From Molanna angustata (lineage: Eukaryota > Arthropoda > Insecta > Trichoptera > Molannidae): 64,000 nt of DNA. The position numbers and the translations under genes were made by a program. The notes under the pieces are model-generated. The model saw only the letters and a list, made by a program, of their open reading frames with translations, was not told the origin of the DNA and made no database searches. Every line of letters begins with the position of its first letter. Position 1 is the stretch's first letter. Where the stretch lies: the NCBI GenBank assembly GCA_963576475.1, contig OY754969.1:29867726-29931725 (forward strand), read 5' to 3'. Below, one piece after another: positions 1-12,815 of this stretch.

Positions 1-175
1 AATCGTGATGTCTGTTTATTTTTATTATTGGATATCTACTTGATGTTTAGTATTACATTATTCGCCATAAGGAAATTTATGACAATGTGTAAAATATTTT
101 GACTCTGTCGTTTTTTTAGCTAAGCAAACATTTAGTGGAAGGTACTAAAAGTATTATTTAATGGTTTATATTTAC

Positions 176-372
176 TTACTTACTCAGCCTCTCCTTGAGT
201 CCAGTATTGGACAAAGGCCTCCCGCTTGGACTTCTAATGGTCTCTATCCTGTGTCATTCTTCGCCATTCAGGACCGGCCACTTTTTTGATGTCATCGGAC
301 CATCTGGTCTGGGGCCTTACCACGCTTCTGCTTCCGTTCTTGGCTTCCAGTCCATCATAATTTTTGTCCATC
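176..372 (-). mobile_element. 3' end of a non-LTR retrotransposon (LINE), tail (TTAC)n
   Basis: Read on the minus strand this encodes a LINE C-terminal tail that includes RPQTRWSDDIKKVAGPEW, followed by sequence matching the LINE end phrase for 'factor falsely labelled as working'-type insect reverse transcriptase tails (GEAF/VQxW). It ends in a short TTAC tandem at 176-184, the 3' tail on the minus strand. The pattern GRPxTRWxDDI is common at the end of insect LINE ORF2 proteins. The element is heavily 5'-truncated and non-functional. The related sequence at 5441-5675 has the same protein motif on the plus strand. Confidence 0.7.
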
Positions 373-531
373 AATGGTTTATGAATCATTTCAATAAAAA
401 GGACTTAAGAATTAAACGTAGCTGTACTCTTTTATCACTACCAAAAACAGACTCTGAAAACAGACGAAGAACATAAAAAATAATCCAAAAATCTCTTTAA
501 CCTAGTTGATATGCCACGGCTGTGTTTCTCG

Positions 532-701
532 AACAAAAGTATCAGTAATAGTAGGTATAGTTTAAATACTTTGATTCCATAAAATTGTGCAATACTTTTG
601 GTTGTTTCATTGAAATCTAATGCCGTCAATCGACACAATATTGAACAATTTTATGAAATCAAAGTATTTTAAGTATACCTACTATTACTGATACTTTTGT
701 T
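532..701. mobile_element. Foldback MITE, 170 bp
   Basis: The two ends are imperfect inverted copies: the left end starts AACAAAAGTATCAGTAATAG and the right end finishes ATTACTGATACTTTTGTT. The arms run about 55 bp each (through the TTTGATTCCATAAAATTGT segment), separated by about 55 bp of unique sequence. There is no coding potential. I could not see a clear target duplication, so the superfamily is open. Confidence 0.75.
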
Positions 702-818
702 AAAGTAGCAAAAAGAGCTGCGTGTGTATTGAAACTAATGGTTTCACTACAAAAATTAGCTAAGTACCTAATAAAATAATAAAGAATGTTTGATGCACCA
801 AAATTCCCCATAAATCAG

Positions 819-885
819 GTCTTCTTCTTCTGGGTCACAATCCTAGGATTGGTCTGCACCAAACACTCGATCAGGTCTATAAACT
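819..885 (-). mobile_element. LINE 3' fragment (same family as 16126-16375 and 24395-24585)
   Basis: The reverse complement carries the segment GTGTTTGGTGCAGACCAATC, then CTAGGATTGTGAC and a GAAGAAGAAG tail, identical in order to the two plus-strand copies at 16 and 24 kb. Only the last ~65 bp of the element is present. This is a 5'-truncated dead copy. Confidence 0.7.
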
Positions 886-1409
886 AGCATTCTAATTAAC
901 CTTGTTGTTTTCTTTGGCACATGATGCTCTACCTGATAAGTTAAAAATTTCTTCATTTAGAAGGCTTTAAATACAAATGATGCTTCATAGACATTGTACA
1001 CTTAAAAAATGTAAAACGATAAATCGACAGCTTCCTATACACATTATAGTGAGGCTGCGTCCGGACCTGCATTCCTTATCTTCGTTGGACCTTATCTCAT
1101 AGTACTTAACGCATGATATACTGCCAAACAACGAAAACAAAATAAGGAAAATTTGGACAAATTATCTTGTTGTCACTAACTATGTCCGGTATCCAACTGA
1201 GTGTTCAAGAGTCAAGGTTATTATGATTTCTTCGGACGAACTTTCTTTGATTGTTTATTTCATTATGACTCGGTACGTTCATATTATAGAATTCATGTCA
1301 TCAAGCCATATTCCTTCTAAAAAAACAATAAATTTCGGGTTTCCGATAATTTGAATCACGTATAAACCCGTTAATAGTTTCAGATAGCAGATACGATAGT
1401 TGAATTTTT
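886..1409. other. No recognisable feature
   Basis: AT-rich sequence with no ORF of note, no tandem repeat and no inverted repeat that I could see. Confidence 0.5.
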
Positions 1410-1418
1410 AGAATATCA

Positions 1419-2658
1419 GCACGAATATCAGGTTGTATAGTTGTAATATGCCACCTTGCTGTCTGGAGTACCGCAAGGTGGAGTTTTATCTCCACTGTTA
1501 TTTTCCGTATTTATTAACTCTATCACTACAAACCTCAGATGTAAATATCATCTTTTTGCAGACGATCTTCAATTATATTTCCATTTTAATATCTCTGATA
1601 TTAACAATGCAGTCCTTCACATGAATGAAGATCTTAAATTTATCTCTTCTTGGTCATCGGATCATGGTCTTCTTGTTAATCCGACTAAGTCCCAGGCAAT
1701 TATAATCGGCAGTCCTCGTCTGCTGTCATCTATAAGGAATTTGCAACTCCCACTGCTGTATATCAATAACCAATGCATTCCTTATACCAGGGTTGTTAAA
1801 GATCTTGGAATCTTCATCGATGATGACCTTTCGTGGCATGAACAGGTATCGCATGTTAGTAAATCTATTTTCTTTGCCCTACATTCACTTAATAAACTTA
1901 AAAATTTCCTTCCATTCCGTTGTAAAATAACTCTTGCTCAATCACTTCTTCTTCCATTGCTTGATTATGCCGATGTATGCTATTTGGATGCAAATGAAGT
2001 GCATCTCAATAAACTTGAACGTCTTCAGAATAAATGTATCAGATTCATCTTTGGGTTGAAAAAATTTGATCGCATATCATCTTACCGTAATTTTCTTTGT
2101 TGGCCCAGGATACGCCAGCGGCGCAATATACACATTTTGTCACTATTGTACAATATTCTCTCGAACCCAAACCTGCCACAGTACCTCAAAAGCAAATTCA
2201 CTTATTTATCCAATCATGGACTTCCACTCCGATCTGCTGAACGTACAACACTATCAATCCCTATCCATAATATAGAATTTCTCAGCTCTTCGTTCGAAGT
2301 ACAATCAGCAAGATTATGGAATAGCCTTAGTCCGAATATTGCGTCGTCTAACTCACTTAGTATTTTCAAGAAAAAACTAAAGAAGGAATATTTATCCTTG
2401 AACACCTGATCCCGATTTCCTCTCCTGTCCTTACCATATCCCTTTTCTTGCTATGAATTATATATTTTTTTTGTTGTTTTAATAGTATTTAAGTATTATA
2501 CGTATTTTCTTTGATTTCTTTTACTCTTTTTTATTTGCTGTTGTACATATACAATGTTGTGATACTTTGTAATCTGGTTGGTTGGAAGAAATTGCCTAAT
2601 GGCAATAAGCCCGCCAGTGTACAATTATATTTGTTTATATTATGTACAAGAAGATGTA

Positions 2659-2693
<35 letters not shown>
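1419..2693 (+). mobile_element. 5'-truncated Jockey/CR1-like LINE
   Basis: The element has the 3' half of a reverse transcriptase ORF (1456-2409), a ~280 bp 3' UTR, and an AAAT tandem tail ending near 2693. The 3' UTR contains a short hairpin, AATTGCC-TAAT-GGCAATAAG, at about 2590-2608 that is also found in two other LINE tails in this window (16822-16856 and 37053-37080). The 9-mer AGAATATCA occurs just upstream (1410-1418) and just after the tail (2694-2702), a likely target-site duplication that would place the truncated 5' end at about 1419. A second, more truncated copy of the same family lies at 60430-60843 on the minus strand. Confidence 0.8.
1456..2409 (+). pseudogene. Reverse transcriptase, C-terminal half (LINE ORF2)
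   Basis: A 317-codon open frame. It opens with the RT motif SGVPQGGVLSPLLF, followed by CKYHLFADDLQLY, which contains the catalytic FADD (motif C). Next come the thumb region, with KDLGIFIDDDLSW, and the C-terminal stretch QSARLWNSLSPNIASSNS, which is typical of Jockey/CR1-type ORF2 ends. The endonuclease domain, fingers and motif A of the RT are missing because of 5' truncation, so it cannot encode an active enzyme. The frame starts at a TTG with no true initiation context. The stop is a real ORF2 stop, since the 3' UTR and tail follow it. The clade is inferred from motif style; I could not run a phylogeny. Confidence 0.85.
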
Positions 2694-2702
2694 AGAATAT
2701 CA

Positions 2703-3930
2703 CTCTTAATGCAATATAAGTTGAATTGAATATGTCTGGAAATCCCCCTTTACGACATGAAATTAAATAAATGCGAGTCTCTTGATCATTTCAGTAGGTA
2801 ATCCCAAGGGGGAAAACAGTGGCAGAAGAATTTGAAAGAGGATATTGTGAATCGAAATATCTACTTCATTTAACGTTGGTTATATGTAAACTACGTATTT
2901 TTTTTTCATAGAAGCTCAATGCTGTAGTTTATATTGTGTATATTATTGTAACAAGATTCTTGAAAAATGGTTGGATTCTAGCCCTAGTTACGTTATAAGT
3001 TATAAGTAATAACCTGATATATTTTATAAAACATTTAAGTATAGTTTCATGTATTCTTCAATTAATCAACATAAAATTATCAGAGATCGGATAATGGCAA
3101 TTTGTGGTGCGTATTAAATTGATATTTAAATATTTCCTGCTGGTAATTGGCCGACAAGGGCAAGGTTTTAGAGATGTTTAAATGTTCTAGAGTGACTGAA
3201 AGAGTTAATGTAGCAAGAACTGGAAATATCTACAGAGTGTTTGGTGTTGGTCTCCATTCGTATTACATATTTGCTTAAGTAATGAAAACACAAATAGTGG
3301 TCAAAGCCAGGCAGAGTTGTGGTCATAGTGTAAAGTGCATGGACACACAGAACGATCAGCTCACAGCTCGCACGGGATATACAAACACCTCTAGGAAGTA
3401 TTTTGTTTGTTCATTCCCAATATGTACATTGTACAATACTGTCATAATGCTGTGCAAATGTTTAATATCATTCTATTGATTGTATGGTGAATAAGACGTT
3501 TAGGTGTGATAACATATTATTGTCCAATAATTAAATTATTTAATATTAAATGACCGTAAAGACAACCACACAAACGTCAGGAAAATCAGTTAATATTCTG
3601 ACATATGGAAAAGATTAACTATAATTTGCTAACAAGTGATAGATTTTATAATGTATAATCTCTGTGCTAGTTGTTTGCTTGTTAAATTTAGATTCGCAAA
3701 TGTTCCTGGTGAACTCGTTTAGCCGAAAAAAAAAACTACAAAGGTAAAAATATACATATTTAGCAAACATTTTAACTTTCTTATTTCAAGTATCATAGAT
3801 TAATCAATCGACACATAAAATAAAAACATATTATAATAGTAGAAAGTCTTTGACGTTCGCATTTTTCCGATACGGCTATGAAACTCAATAATATGTGTTT
3901 ACAAACAAAATGCTACATAATTTAGCAATA
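2703..3930. other. No recognisable feature
   Basis: AT-rich unique-looking sequence. The 65-codon frame at 3282-3479 has no recognisable motif and no sign of being a gene. Confidence 0.45.
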
Positions 3931-4035
3931 ACACAAAGAGCTATGGAAAGGAGAATGTCGGGTATTTCATAAAGGGATAGAAAAACCAACTTGTGGATAA
4001 GAGAGAAAACCAAAATAACCGAATTTTTCCAAAAG
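3931..4035 (+). mobile_element. LINE ORF2 C-terminal fragment, left part
   Basis: The plus-strand translation reads TQRAMERRMSGIS, a stop codon, then RDRKTNLWIREKTKITEFF. This is the usual insect LINE motif in which 'QRAMERRMLGxSLRDR' precedes the 'WAGHI' box. It is interrupted at 4035 by the foldback element at 4036-5431, and the LINE resumes at 5441. An in-frame stop already marks it as decayed. Confidence 0.75.
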
Positions 4036-4450
4036 ACTAGACCTTAAGCAAAACCATTGTCAATTCAGCTCAATTCGGAAACCACAGATAATATAGAAAA
4101 GTAACTTTGGTGAAATGAGCTGTCAAAGTTTCCCGCCAAACTGCATGGCAGTTTTTTCACTAGATCTTAGAATACACCTCCAGCTAACATTATCAAGATC
4201 AGATTAACTGCCAAAGTTGATATTAAATGCGACAATTTACAACATAAACAATAATGAGTAGTATTAAAGGTCATGCAACTACGCAAATAATATGTTGAAA
4301 AATATAATTAATTTGAAAAATTTTATCAAATGCGAATCCATAATAAACATATTTTTAACATCAAATGACAAAGGTGTTGATAAAATTTTTCCTGCAACCA
4401 ATTTCCATTCAATTAATAAATCAACTCGCTCGCGCGAGTCGCTTTGATTG

Positions 4451-4596
4451 CTAAAGACTAACTGAACCTAACTAAAAATTAAGGGGACTGAATTAACCAA
4501 AAAATAAGGGGAATGGAGATTTGTTTACACATTGTGCTATTATTTCGCTGACGTATTTTATTGCATCCCGTTCAGTTAGGTTTAGTTAGTCTTTAG
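4451..4596. repeat. Inner inverted repeat, 26 bp arms
   Basis: Arms at 4451-4476 (CTAAAGACTAACTGAACCTA...) and 4571-4596 are reverse complements at 24 of 26 positions, with about 95 bp between them. It lies directly to the left of the MITE at 4605. It may be another small foldback element or a piece of the host foldback element. Confidence 0.65.
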
Positions 4597-4604
4597 GGAT
4601 AATA

Positions 4605-4990
4605 CCCCCTATTCAGTAACTATTGTAACTAAAATAAGAACGTACTAAAATTGTAGATTTTAGATTTACGGTCATATTTCAGCGTTATAAAATATCAACT
4701 TGGACTAAATGGAATAGGAACGTACCTATTTTAGCCGGAACGTTCTTAAAAAATTCTGAATTAGACGTATTTTGAATAATTATAAAAATGATGAAAATTT
4801 CATAATTTTCATAATTATTCATAATACTTCTGATTCATTAACTTTTTAAGAACGTTCCTGCCAAAATAAGTACGTTCCTATTCCATTCAGTCTAAGTTGA
4901 TATTTTATAACGCTGAAATAAGACCGTAAATCTTAAATCTACAATTTTAGTACGTTCCTATTTTAGTTACAATAGTTACTGAATTGGGGG
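4605..4990. mobile_element. MITE, 386 bp, ~150+ bp inverted arms, TSD TAATA
   Basis: The element begins CCCCCTATTCAGTAACTATT and ends with the reverse complement form AATAGTTACTGAATTGGGGG. The arms match through TAGATTTACGGTC, TTATAAAATATCAACTT and GGAATAGGAACGTAC, so almost the whole element folds on itself. TAATA stands on both sides (4600-4604 and 4991-4995). It has no coding potential. It sits inside the 1.4 kb foldback element, so it is the younger insertion. Confidence 0.85.
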
Positions 4991-5440
4991 TAATATAGAC
5001 TCGCTTTTTTACATTGACTAGAAATGTTATCAAGATCTTTTTAATTTTGAGGTTAGGAATAAGGTCTAGTAAATTGACAAAACAAGAGATCACAAATAAA
5101 TTGTTCCTATATTTTTTCAAAACAATGGTTTGGTTAGTATTGTTTTTCTGTTGTCTAAATAATAGAAAAATTCTTATGTACGTAAACTAATAACACTAAA
5201 ATATGTAATCCCCTCATTTAAATAGAAACATTAATAAATAAATACATATTTAATGTATTTTCAATCAATAATAATGATGATCTTTGACGAGTGTTTCACA
5301 TGCCTCAGTACTTTTAAGGTTAGGTTAGATGCTTGTTTAAATGTCAACTTTGACAGCTCATTTGACTTCGCTTTAATATTATCTGTGGCATAATTGACAT
5401 AATTGACATTGGTTTTGCTTAAGGTCTATTGTCCAAAAAG

Positions 5441-5675
5441 TTGCCAAGCAGGGATGTTGCCGGAATCACAGACTCCAGATGGACAAACAAAATGCTAGAA
5501 TGGCTACCTAGAACGGGCAAAAGAAGACTTGGAAGGCCTCAAACAAGGTGGTATTAAACGAGTGGTTGGAGACGGATGGATGCGGTCTGCCCAAGATAGG
5601 GAGCTTTGGAGGTCTCAGAGGCAGGCCTTTGTCCACTACTGAACGAAGGAGGGCTGAAGAAGAGAAGAGAATGAT
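5441..5675 (+). mobile_element. LINE ORF2 C-terminal fragment, right part
   Basis: This continues the LINE interrupted at 4035. The translation gives ITDSRWTNKMLEWLPRTGKR, then RRLGRPQTRW, which is the conserved C-terminal box of many insect LINEs. Several frameshifts and stops are present, and the end has GAAGAAGAGAAGAG. The protein motif resembles that at 176-372 and 49540-49775. Confidence 0.75.
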
Positions 5676-6732
5676 AGAAGACAAATATTTATATGTGAGA
5701 TGGTACTTTTAAACATAATTCAAATCACAGAACTCCTATTTAATCTAGGAACAATCTACGAGGAATAACAGTGATTGCCAGAATGTGAATTAATCAATGA
5801 TGTACTCCAGGCCATTTATATAAAACTTAAATAAAAGATTTTCCAGATTGCGTGTGTCGCAGAAGAAGGAGATTTTGACCTTGTCTACTTATCTTGTCCT
5901 CTCAAGTCTGAATTGAAATATTTTTACCAATAACACGCTAAATAAACATACATATGACAATTTTGGAATTTCCTTTCTGACATGTGAAATGTGACCTCAC
6001 CAGGATTCAGGGGACAGATATGAAACTTACGGATTCACGAAGGTAGATTGTTCACGAACAACTTGTTTTAGGCTTTGGTAACATACATATGTGTTTATTT
6101 TAAAGGCTAACTTTGCTGTCATCGTGTATTCGAAAACTATAATCGCAAGGCATATAATCATAATGTTCTCGGATTCAACATATGATTTCATCGCGTTGGC
6201 AAAAACTTAGGATCAAGATGATGGCAAAACCAGTCTTTTTTTATTCTTCCAGGCAAAGGTTTGATCACAAAAGACAGGTTGTGTATTGTGATACAAGATT
6301 TTTGATATTTGTACCCGAGTGGTAGATTTTGAGAAGCTTCAAACATTGGAACTGGTTTGTGATTCACAGACACACCTGTAGTAGGATTACTTTGTTAACA
6401 CGTATGCATATGTTATTATATTCTTTGGTTTGTATTCTAAATATATGTATAGCAGTTCTTGGTATTTAATACTTCCCGACGGAAATTCCTTTGCGTTGTA
6501 TAAAAAACTGCCATTTCGTTGTGGAAGACGGGTAGGCGTAGTTGTTTTTGTTTTCCTGCTATTTTTTCTTTTTAATTATTATCAAATGGCATAAAATATA
6601 TATTAAATATCAACAACACTTCGTCGTATATTTTACTTACAAGTGGCGAGCCTATTGCCAAAAGACATTCTTCTAAACATAAAGTTTTATTAACCAACAT
6701 TAAAAGTAGTATTATTAGTTAATCTAGAGTTA
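5676..6732. other. No recognisable feature
   Basis: AT-rich sequence without coding signal or obvious repeat structure. Confidence 0.45.
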
Positions 6733-6972
6733 TTTATTTATTTATTTATTCATTTAATATTGCTTCTTCGGCAACTAATAGGAACTAATTCTAAATATTA
6801 ATTTAACACGCACCCAATAATTAATTGCCACATTTTGGAGATATTAATCGTCTCACAGATCCAGACTGAAAACAGAAATAAAAGCTGAAAACATAAATAA
6901 TTCACCGGTAATCGAACCCGGGACCCTTGGATCGGCAGTTCGATACCCAACCAATTGAGCCACGAACGACGG
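6733..6972 (-). mobile_element. tRNA-derived SINE (family B), copy 1
   Basis: Read on the minus strand, the 5' head GTGGCTCAATTGGTTGGGTA resembles a Pol III A box. About 30 bp later CCGGGTTCGATTACCGG resembles a B box. The body follows (TTAATATCTCCAAAATGTGG region) and then a TAAATAAATAAATAAA tail at 6733-6752. The tail type matches the AAAT tail of the LINE at 1419-2693, suggesting that the SINE borrowed a LINE 3' end. A second copy is at 61683-61908. Confidence 0.8.
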
Positions 6973-7809
6973 AAAAGAAATCATACAAAGTTATGCAGTC
7001 ATACAAATAAATCAAAACAATTGTACAATATTTAAGGAGTGGACCAACGAAAACCACATGCATTACGTAACCTGAAATTTCTAAGCTTTCAGGGCAATTA
7101 ACCTGCACAGTTAGCTTATAAGTTTAAGCTGCAAATCAGAAATTGAAAAACAATGGCTTCTAGAAAAGCAAGAATGGAAGAGTTTTCTTGATTCATTAAT
7201 GCATAGCTGTACCATCGAGCATAGAATAACTGTATGTAACAAACTGGAGAACGCGGCTGAGGACAGACGGAGTTGGAAGTAAAAGTTGAAGGAGTCCAAT
7301 GTTTGAATTGAAGAAGCATATTTGATATTACATAAACTACAGAGTTGACGGCTTTATTATTCGATCGTTAAGGCTTGTTTAAATGGCCAAAAATAACATC
7401 ACACATTAGTCTCTGCAGTATATTTTTTGAAGATGTTGATCGTTGTTTTTTTTAAACCCAAGCTCTCTGACGCACACTCAATAATCATTCTTATAGACAT
7501 TCAATTCACGCTGATTGGCTCATGTGCTGTGGATAATTTATAGTATCAATCGATGCAAAATTATATAGGTATGCAATGTATTGTATATCACTGTCTATAC
7601 GGTATGAAATAGTGTACATAATAAAATAATTATACTTATGTATTTATGCACTTGTCTTGTGACATCACATGATTATTTATGCAAGTTCCGGGAGCACGAG
7701 AAATATAAATGCTTTCAGAAGGAAAAACAAAACAAATATTTACCTATATTAATTTCTATTGAGAATATGAAATACATGTGATATTGCGTAATCATAGCTA
7801 GGATTGTTT
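6973..7809. other. No recognisable feature
   Basis: AT-rich sequence. Open frames of 62-68 codons here lack any motif and overlap on one strand, so I treat them as chance. Confidence 0.45.
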
Positions 7810-8989
<1,180 letters not shown>

Positions 8990-9015
8990 TTACACCCCTC
9001 CGCGAGAGCCTGAAA

Positions 9016-9440
<425 letters not shown>

Positions 9441-9674
9441 GATACTTATGTCACTAAAAATATTATTTAATTACCCTTTTTTCCTCATATACAAACAGTT
9501 TTTTTACACAAGAGTACATAAGAGTACATATGTACATTCACTAAATAAGCTAATTATTGAAATTATGAGTTTGTGATTTTGTGTATTACATATTTGTTAT
9601 AATTTTGAATAACATTTTGGTGGAGAATTATTTTTACTTGGCAAAGAATTAAATCGGCAACTTATAAACATTCA

Positions 9675-9970
9675 TCCATTAATACCATCACGGTATATCC
9701 CATAATGTGGGGTAACCAGCAACAGGTCTGCGGGTGTGAACTACCTTATAAAAGGTAGCACAACACATGCGTGTATATCCTCACACCAGTCTCGTGTCAC
9801 ATAAAAAGGCACTACATTCAGAACGGGTGGGCATTGCTGAACTTTGTGGGATGTTATTGTTGCCTGTTGTATTTTCGATTACCTGGTTCTTACGGGACAC
9901 TCGATCACAATAATAGAAAAGGGTGGACGCACTATTTAAAGTCGGTGCCTCACGGCTCCTTTCTGTCATA
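9675..9970 (-). mobile_element. SINE-like repeat (family C) with RTE-type 3' end, copy 1
   Basis: Three copies share the block that reads, on the plus strand, ACCATCACGGTATATCCCA, then TGTGGGGTAACCAGCAACAG, and CACACCAGTCTCGT, ATGTTATTGTTGCCTGTTGT and TCTTACGGGACACT. On the minus strand the element ends CCGTGATGGTATTAATGGAT, close to the 3' end of the RTE copies here (GCGTGATGGTAT...). This suggests a SINE moved by RTE machinery. I could not identify a Pol III promoter with certainty. Confidence 0.65.
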
Positions 9971-10504
9971 GTCGCTATAATTCCTTGAGTCTATTATATA
10001 TTTACTCGTTTTATACACCACTGGATCATGTACACAAGTCAAATAAATGAATAAAATATCAGATACCTTCCCGGATGTGCGCCGAACAAATCGTCCTTAG
10101 ATTTTTTGGTGAAGGTTTTCTTTTTATGTAAAATGCAAATATATGTATATTCTTAGTTAAATATTTTATTGGTGCAGCATCCCCAGACCGGTTGTTTGTG
10201 ACATTATGGAATCTCACAAACAGAGAATAATCGAATTTAATTGGAGACCACCTGTTGAGTGTTTGGATATATTTATTGTTGTATTGGAGATGGTGGAAAT
10301 GCCGACAGTGTCATGAACTGTAAAAAAATGGTGATAGGTACCTACTTATTAAGGTGATACTCGTCACAGTCGGATTAATTCTTTTTATTATAAGCCTGTT
10401 TTACTTTGTGTATACAATATTATGTTAAATATGCTTGTTTAATTTGTAAAAAATAAAAAAAAATCATGGACTCTATTTTCATCGTCTCATTTAAAATAAA
10501 TATT
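9971..10504. other. No recognisable feature
   Basis: AT-rich sequence, no ORF or repeat structure seen. Confidence 0.45.
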
Positions 10505-11080
10505 GAACGATACTTTAACTCGTCACTACCCCAAGGTTATATATATAGTTTAGAGTTATGATTTCGCAATTTTTAAAGTTATTTTTTTATTGCAGATTAT
10601 CTGTGCTGAGACTGTATTCTGAAAGTTTATGTGCTATTAGCTATGTGCTATCTACGGCGTGTTTATTCTAATTCATCAAATTTTGCAAATTTGTATATTA
10701 AATACTCTCTTGGACTCCATTAAATATTGAAGGATATCTTATCAGTGCTTCTCAATTTTTTTAACTGTCAAATATTTCAAAGCCTACATAAAAATCTTTT
10801 TAATTGGGGTTTAAATCCAATTCATAAGTCTACCATTTTAGAAGTGAGAGATTGATGGTATTTCATTAAAACTATGTTCTGCGGGGGGGGAATACCAACT
10901 ATAGGAGACATAAAATTTGATATTTTTGTTTTCGAATTGCTAAAAAGGCACATCAATTTCATATAATGTCATTGACGAATTATCAAGTTTTCATAATAAA
11001 ATATTTCCTGATAATGGTGGCTTGGTAGTGAGGAGTATGTATATAAATAAGAGTGGGTTGGTCACATCTCACTCGTTTAT
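10505..11080 (+). repeat. Dispersed repeat E, copy 2 (without the TA/palindrome block)
   Basis: The same order of blocks as 7810-8033 plus 9112-9440, but GCAAATTTGTATATTAAATA is continuous where copy 1 has 1.08 kb of TA arrays, spacers and palindrome. A run of eight G's occurs at about 10881-10888. Copy 2 ends with the GTGGGTTGGTCACATCTCAC version of the end block. No coding content. Confidence 0.7.
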
Positions 11081-11588
11081 TTTTTTTAATTTACAACTTA
11101 ATTTATAGGAAATTTGACAACAAAAATAACGATTTAAAATAAAAAAAAATAGAGGTACCTACACGTATTCATCAACAGAAGATAGGCTACAATTAATACA
11201 CCTCTAACTTGTGTGCTTATACGCATCCATTATAATGCCACTTTCTTATAATATGTTTTGTTATCATTTACCATTTTTTATATTAGGGATAGTTCTTGTG
11301 TTCTGCAGTCTCTGGTCTTAGTATTAGTTAATAGTCTTATTATACGCCTTCTTTTTCCTTTAATTCCGTCAATCCTATCCTATTTGCTATGATTATAATA
11401 AGTATTATTTTAGGAAGCGATTTTTTAGGATATGAGGCTACAAGACATGGCTTAGGGCCGTATTAATAAACCATTGTCAGTATGAACTTGAGTGCTATGC
11501 ATTGAGTAAATTTTATGTACTGTTCTTATTTTTGGTACAATTATTTATAATTCTATAGTTAAATAAAAATGTAGAGTCAAAACATATT
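11081..11588. other. No recognisable feature
   Basis: AT-rich sequence with no feature that I can support. Confidence 0.4.
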
Positions 11589-12277
11589 CAGTCTTACTAA
11601 TAAAAATTGAATTCACGCCCGTTGACTAGTGTTTTAGTTGCACACCGTGTAAAGCCCGTGCAGCGATTATTTGAAAACCTTACTAATAAACGCTGTATTA
11701 ACGAATGTGTAGTTACAACAAGTGTACAATAAAAAATAATCCGACAACGTTGTAATTTCGCACTCGCCCATGCGCAGAGTCGCCAACCGCCATCCGCCAT
11801 TATAATTTTGACGTTAATTGTTGTAGTTAATATTTTCATATGTTTTTCACATTTCAAAATAGGAATATGGAAAATATAACGAATAATTTCATCATACGAA
11901 TATCAAAGCAAGCACCATTGTAGATATTATGAAAGAGTTGATTTTTTGTCAACTTTCGCTCCTAAAATGCACAAATATCGATAATATAATAATTTATAAA
12001 GAGGTGTCATATTATTAATATAAACACGCATATCAAAATCAAATTCGATTTTTGAAAGATGAAATTTGTCGTAAAACACCACTAAACTATCTAGAACAGG
12101 CGGGCAAGCGATGTGTAAAATTTGTATGAGAGATACACAGTCGTTGACCAACTGATCTGCTACACAGTACGTAGTACATATAATTCAATGGCTACACAGC
12201 GTTTATTAGTAACGTTTTTACCTATACGGGTGTTAAACGGTCGTGTAAATTTTACAACACGTTTATTAGTAAGACTG
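11589..12277. mobile_element. Non-autonomous DNA element, 689 bp, TIR CAGTCTTACTAATAAA
   Basis: The left end CAGTCTTACTAATAAA (11589-11604) and the right end TTTATTAGTAAGACTG (12262-12277) are perfect 16 bp inverted repeats. A shorter version of the motif repeats inside in inverted orientation: CTTACTAATAAACGCTGTA near 11681 and CAGCGTTTATTAGTAACG near 12198, so the termini are duplicated subterminally. Open frames inside are short and unrecognised. No clean target duplication is visible, so the superfamily is unassigned. Confidence 0.75.
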
Positions 12278-12715
12278 TTTTTTTTTACTTATATTAATCT
12301 GTTTCAAGATATTTAGCTTTTTTACACAAGTAAGTAATATGATTTTCATTGTATACAGGAAAATCAGTTTTTCTTCCAATTGGTATCTTATTCCAATAGG
12401 TACCTACTCAGATTACTCGGAAAATAATAACGTCATAGTTTATTGAATAACAGGAAGCACTAAGACACTTAGTTGTATTTATATTATTATTATTATCATT
12501 TACACGAGAATATATAAAAAGCGTGTATACACTGCTAAAATAAACAAATATCTATGGACATAATAATTACGTGCTTATTTATATTTTTATATAATTATTG
12601 AATTTATTTTTTTCATTTGTATACCTACACCTTCATGCTACAAATTTTTTGTTGAAGACAGAGATAGCATTGCATAACGCCACACATGTCTATTTTTGAT
12701 AATATTCTTTTTCTG
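12278..12715. other. No recognisable feature
   Basis: AT-rich sequence, nothing supportable. Confidence 0.4.
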
Positions 12716-12815
12716 GACAATGTTTCATCATCTCAATAGAGACAAAGTTGGAATATTAGAAGAACCAGGAACTCAAGGCACTTACAGGGCTTACGACCTT
12801 TCATACATGCAACTT
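12716..12815 (+). repeat. Dispersed repeat D, fragment
   Basis: It shares CATCTCAATAGAGAC, AAGTTGGAATATTA, GAAGAACCAGGAACTCAAGG and CTTACGACCT with copies at 39172, 40743, 41985 (inverted) and 62805. Type unknown, no coding potential. Confidence 0.7.

Larger units (their letters stand above)
4036..5431. mobile_element. Large foldback DNA element (~1.4 kb) with ~110 bp inverted ends
   Basis: The left end (from about 4038, TAGACCTTAAGCAAAACCAT) and the right end (to about 5428, read in reverse as TAGACCTTAAGCAAAACCAA) are inverted copies. The match extends inward through CCACAGATAATAT and AAATGAGCTGTCAAAGTT, about 110 bp per arm. The flanks TTCCAAAAG (4027-4035) and TCCAAAAAG (5432-5440) look like an imperfect 9 bp target duplication. 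The element splits a LINE reading frame, which independently confirms the insertion. A 9 bp duplication with long inverted ends suggests a Mutator-like non-autonomous element, but no transposase is present. The interior holds another inverted repeat (4451-4596) and a separate MITE (4605-4990). Confidence 0.75.
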
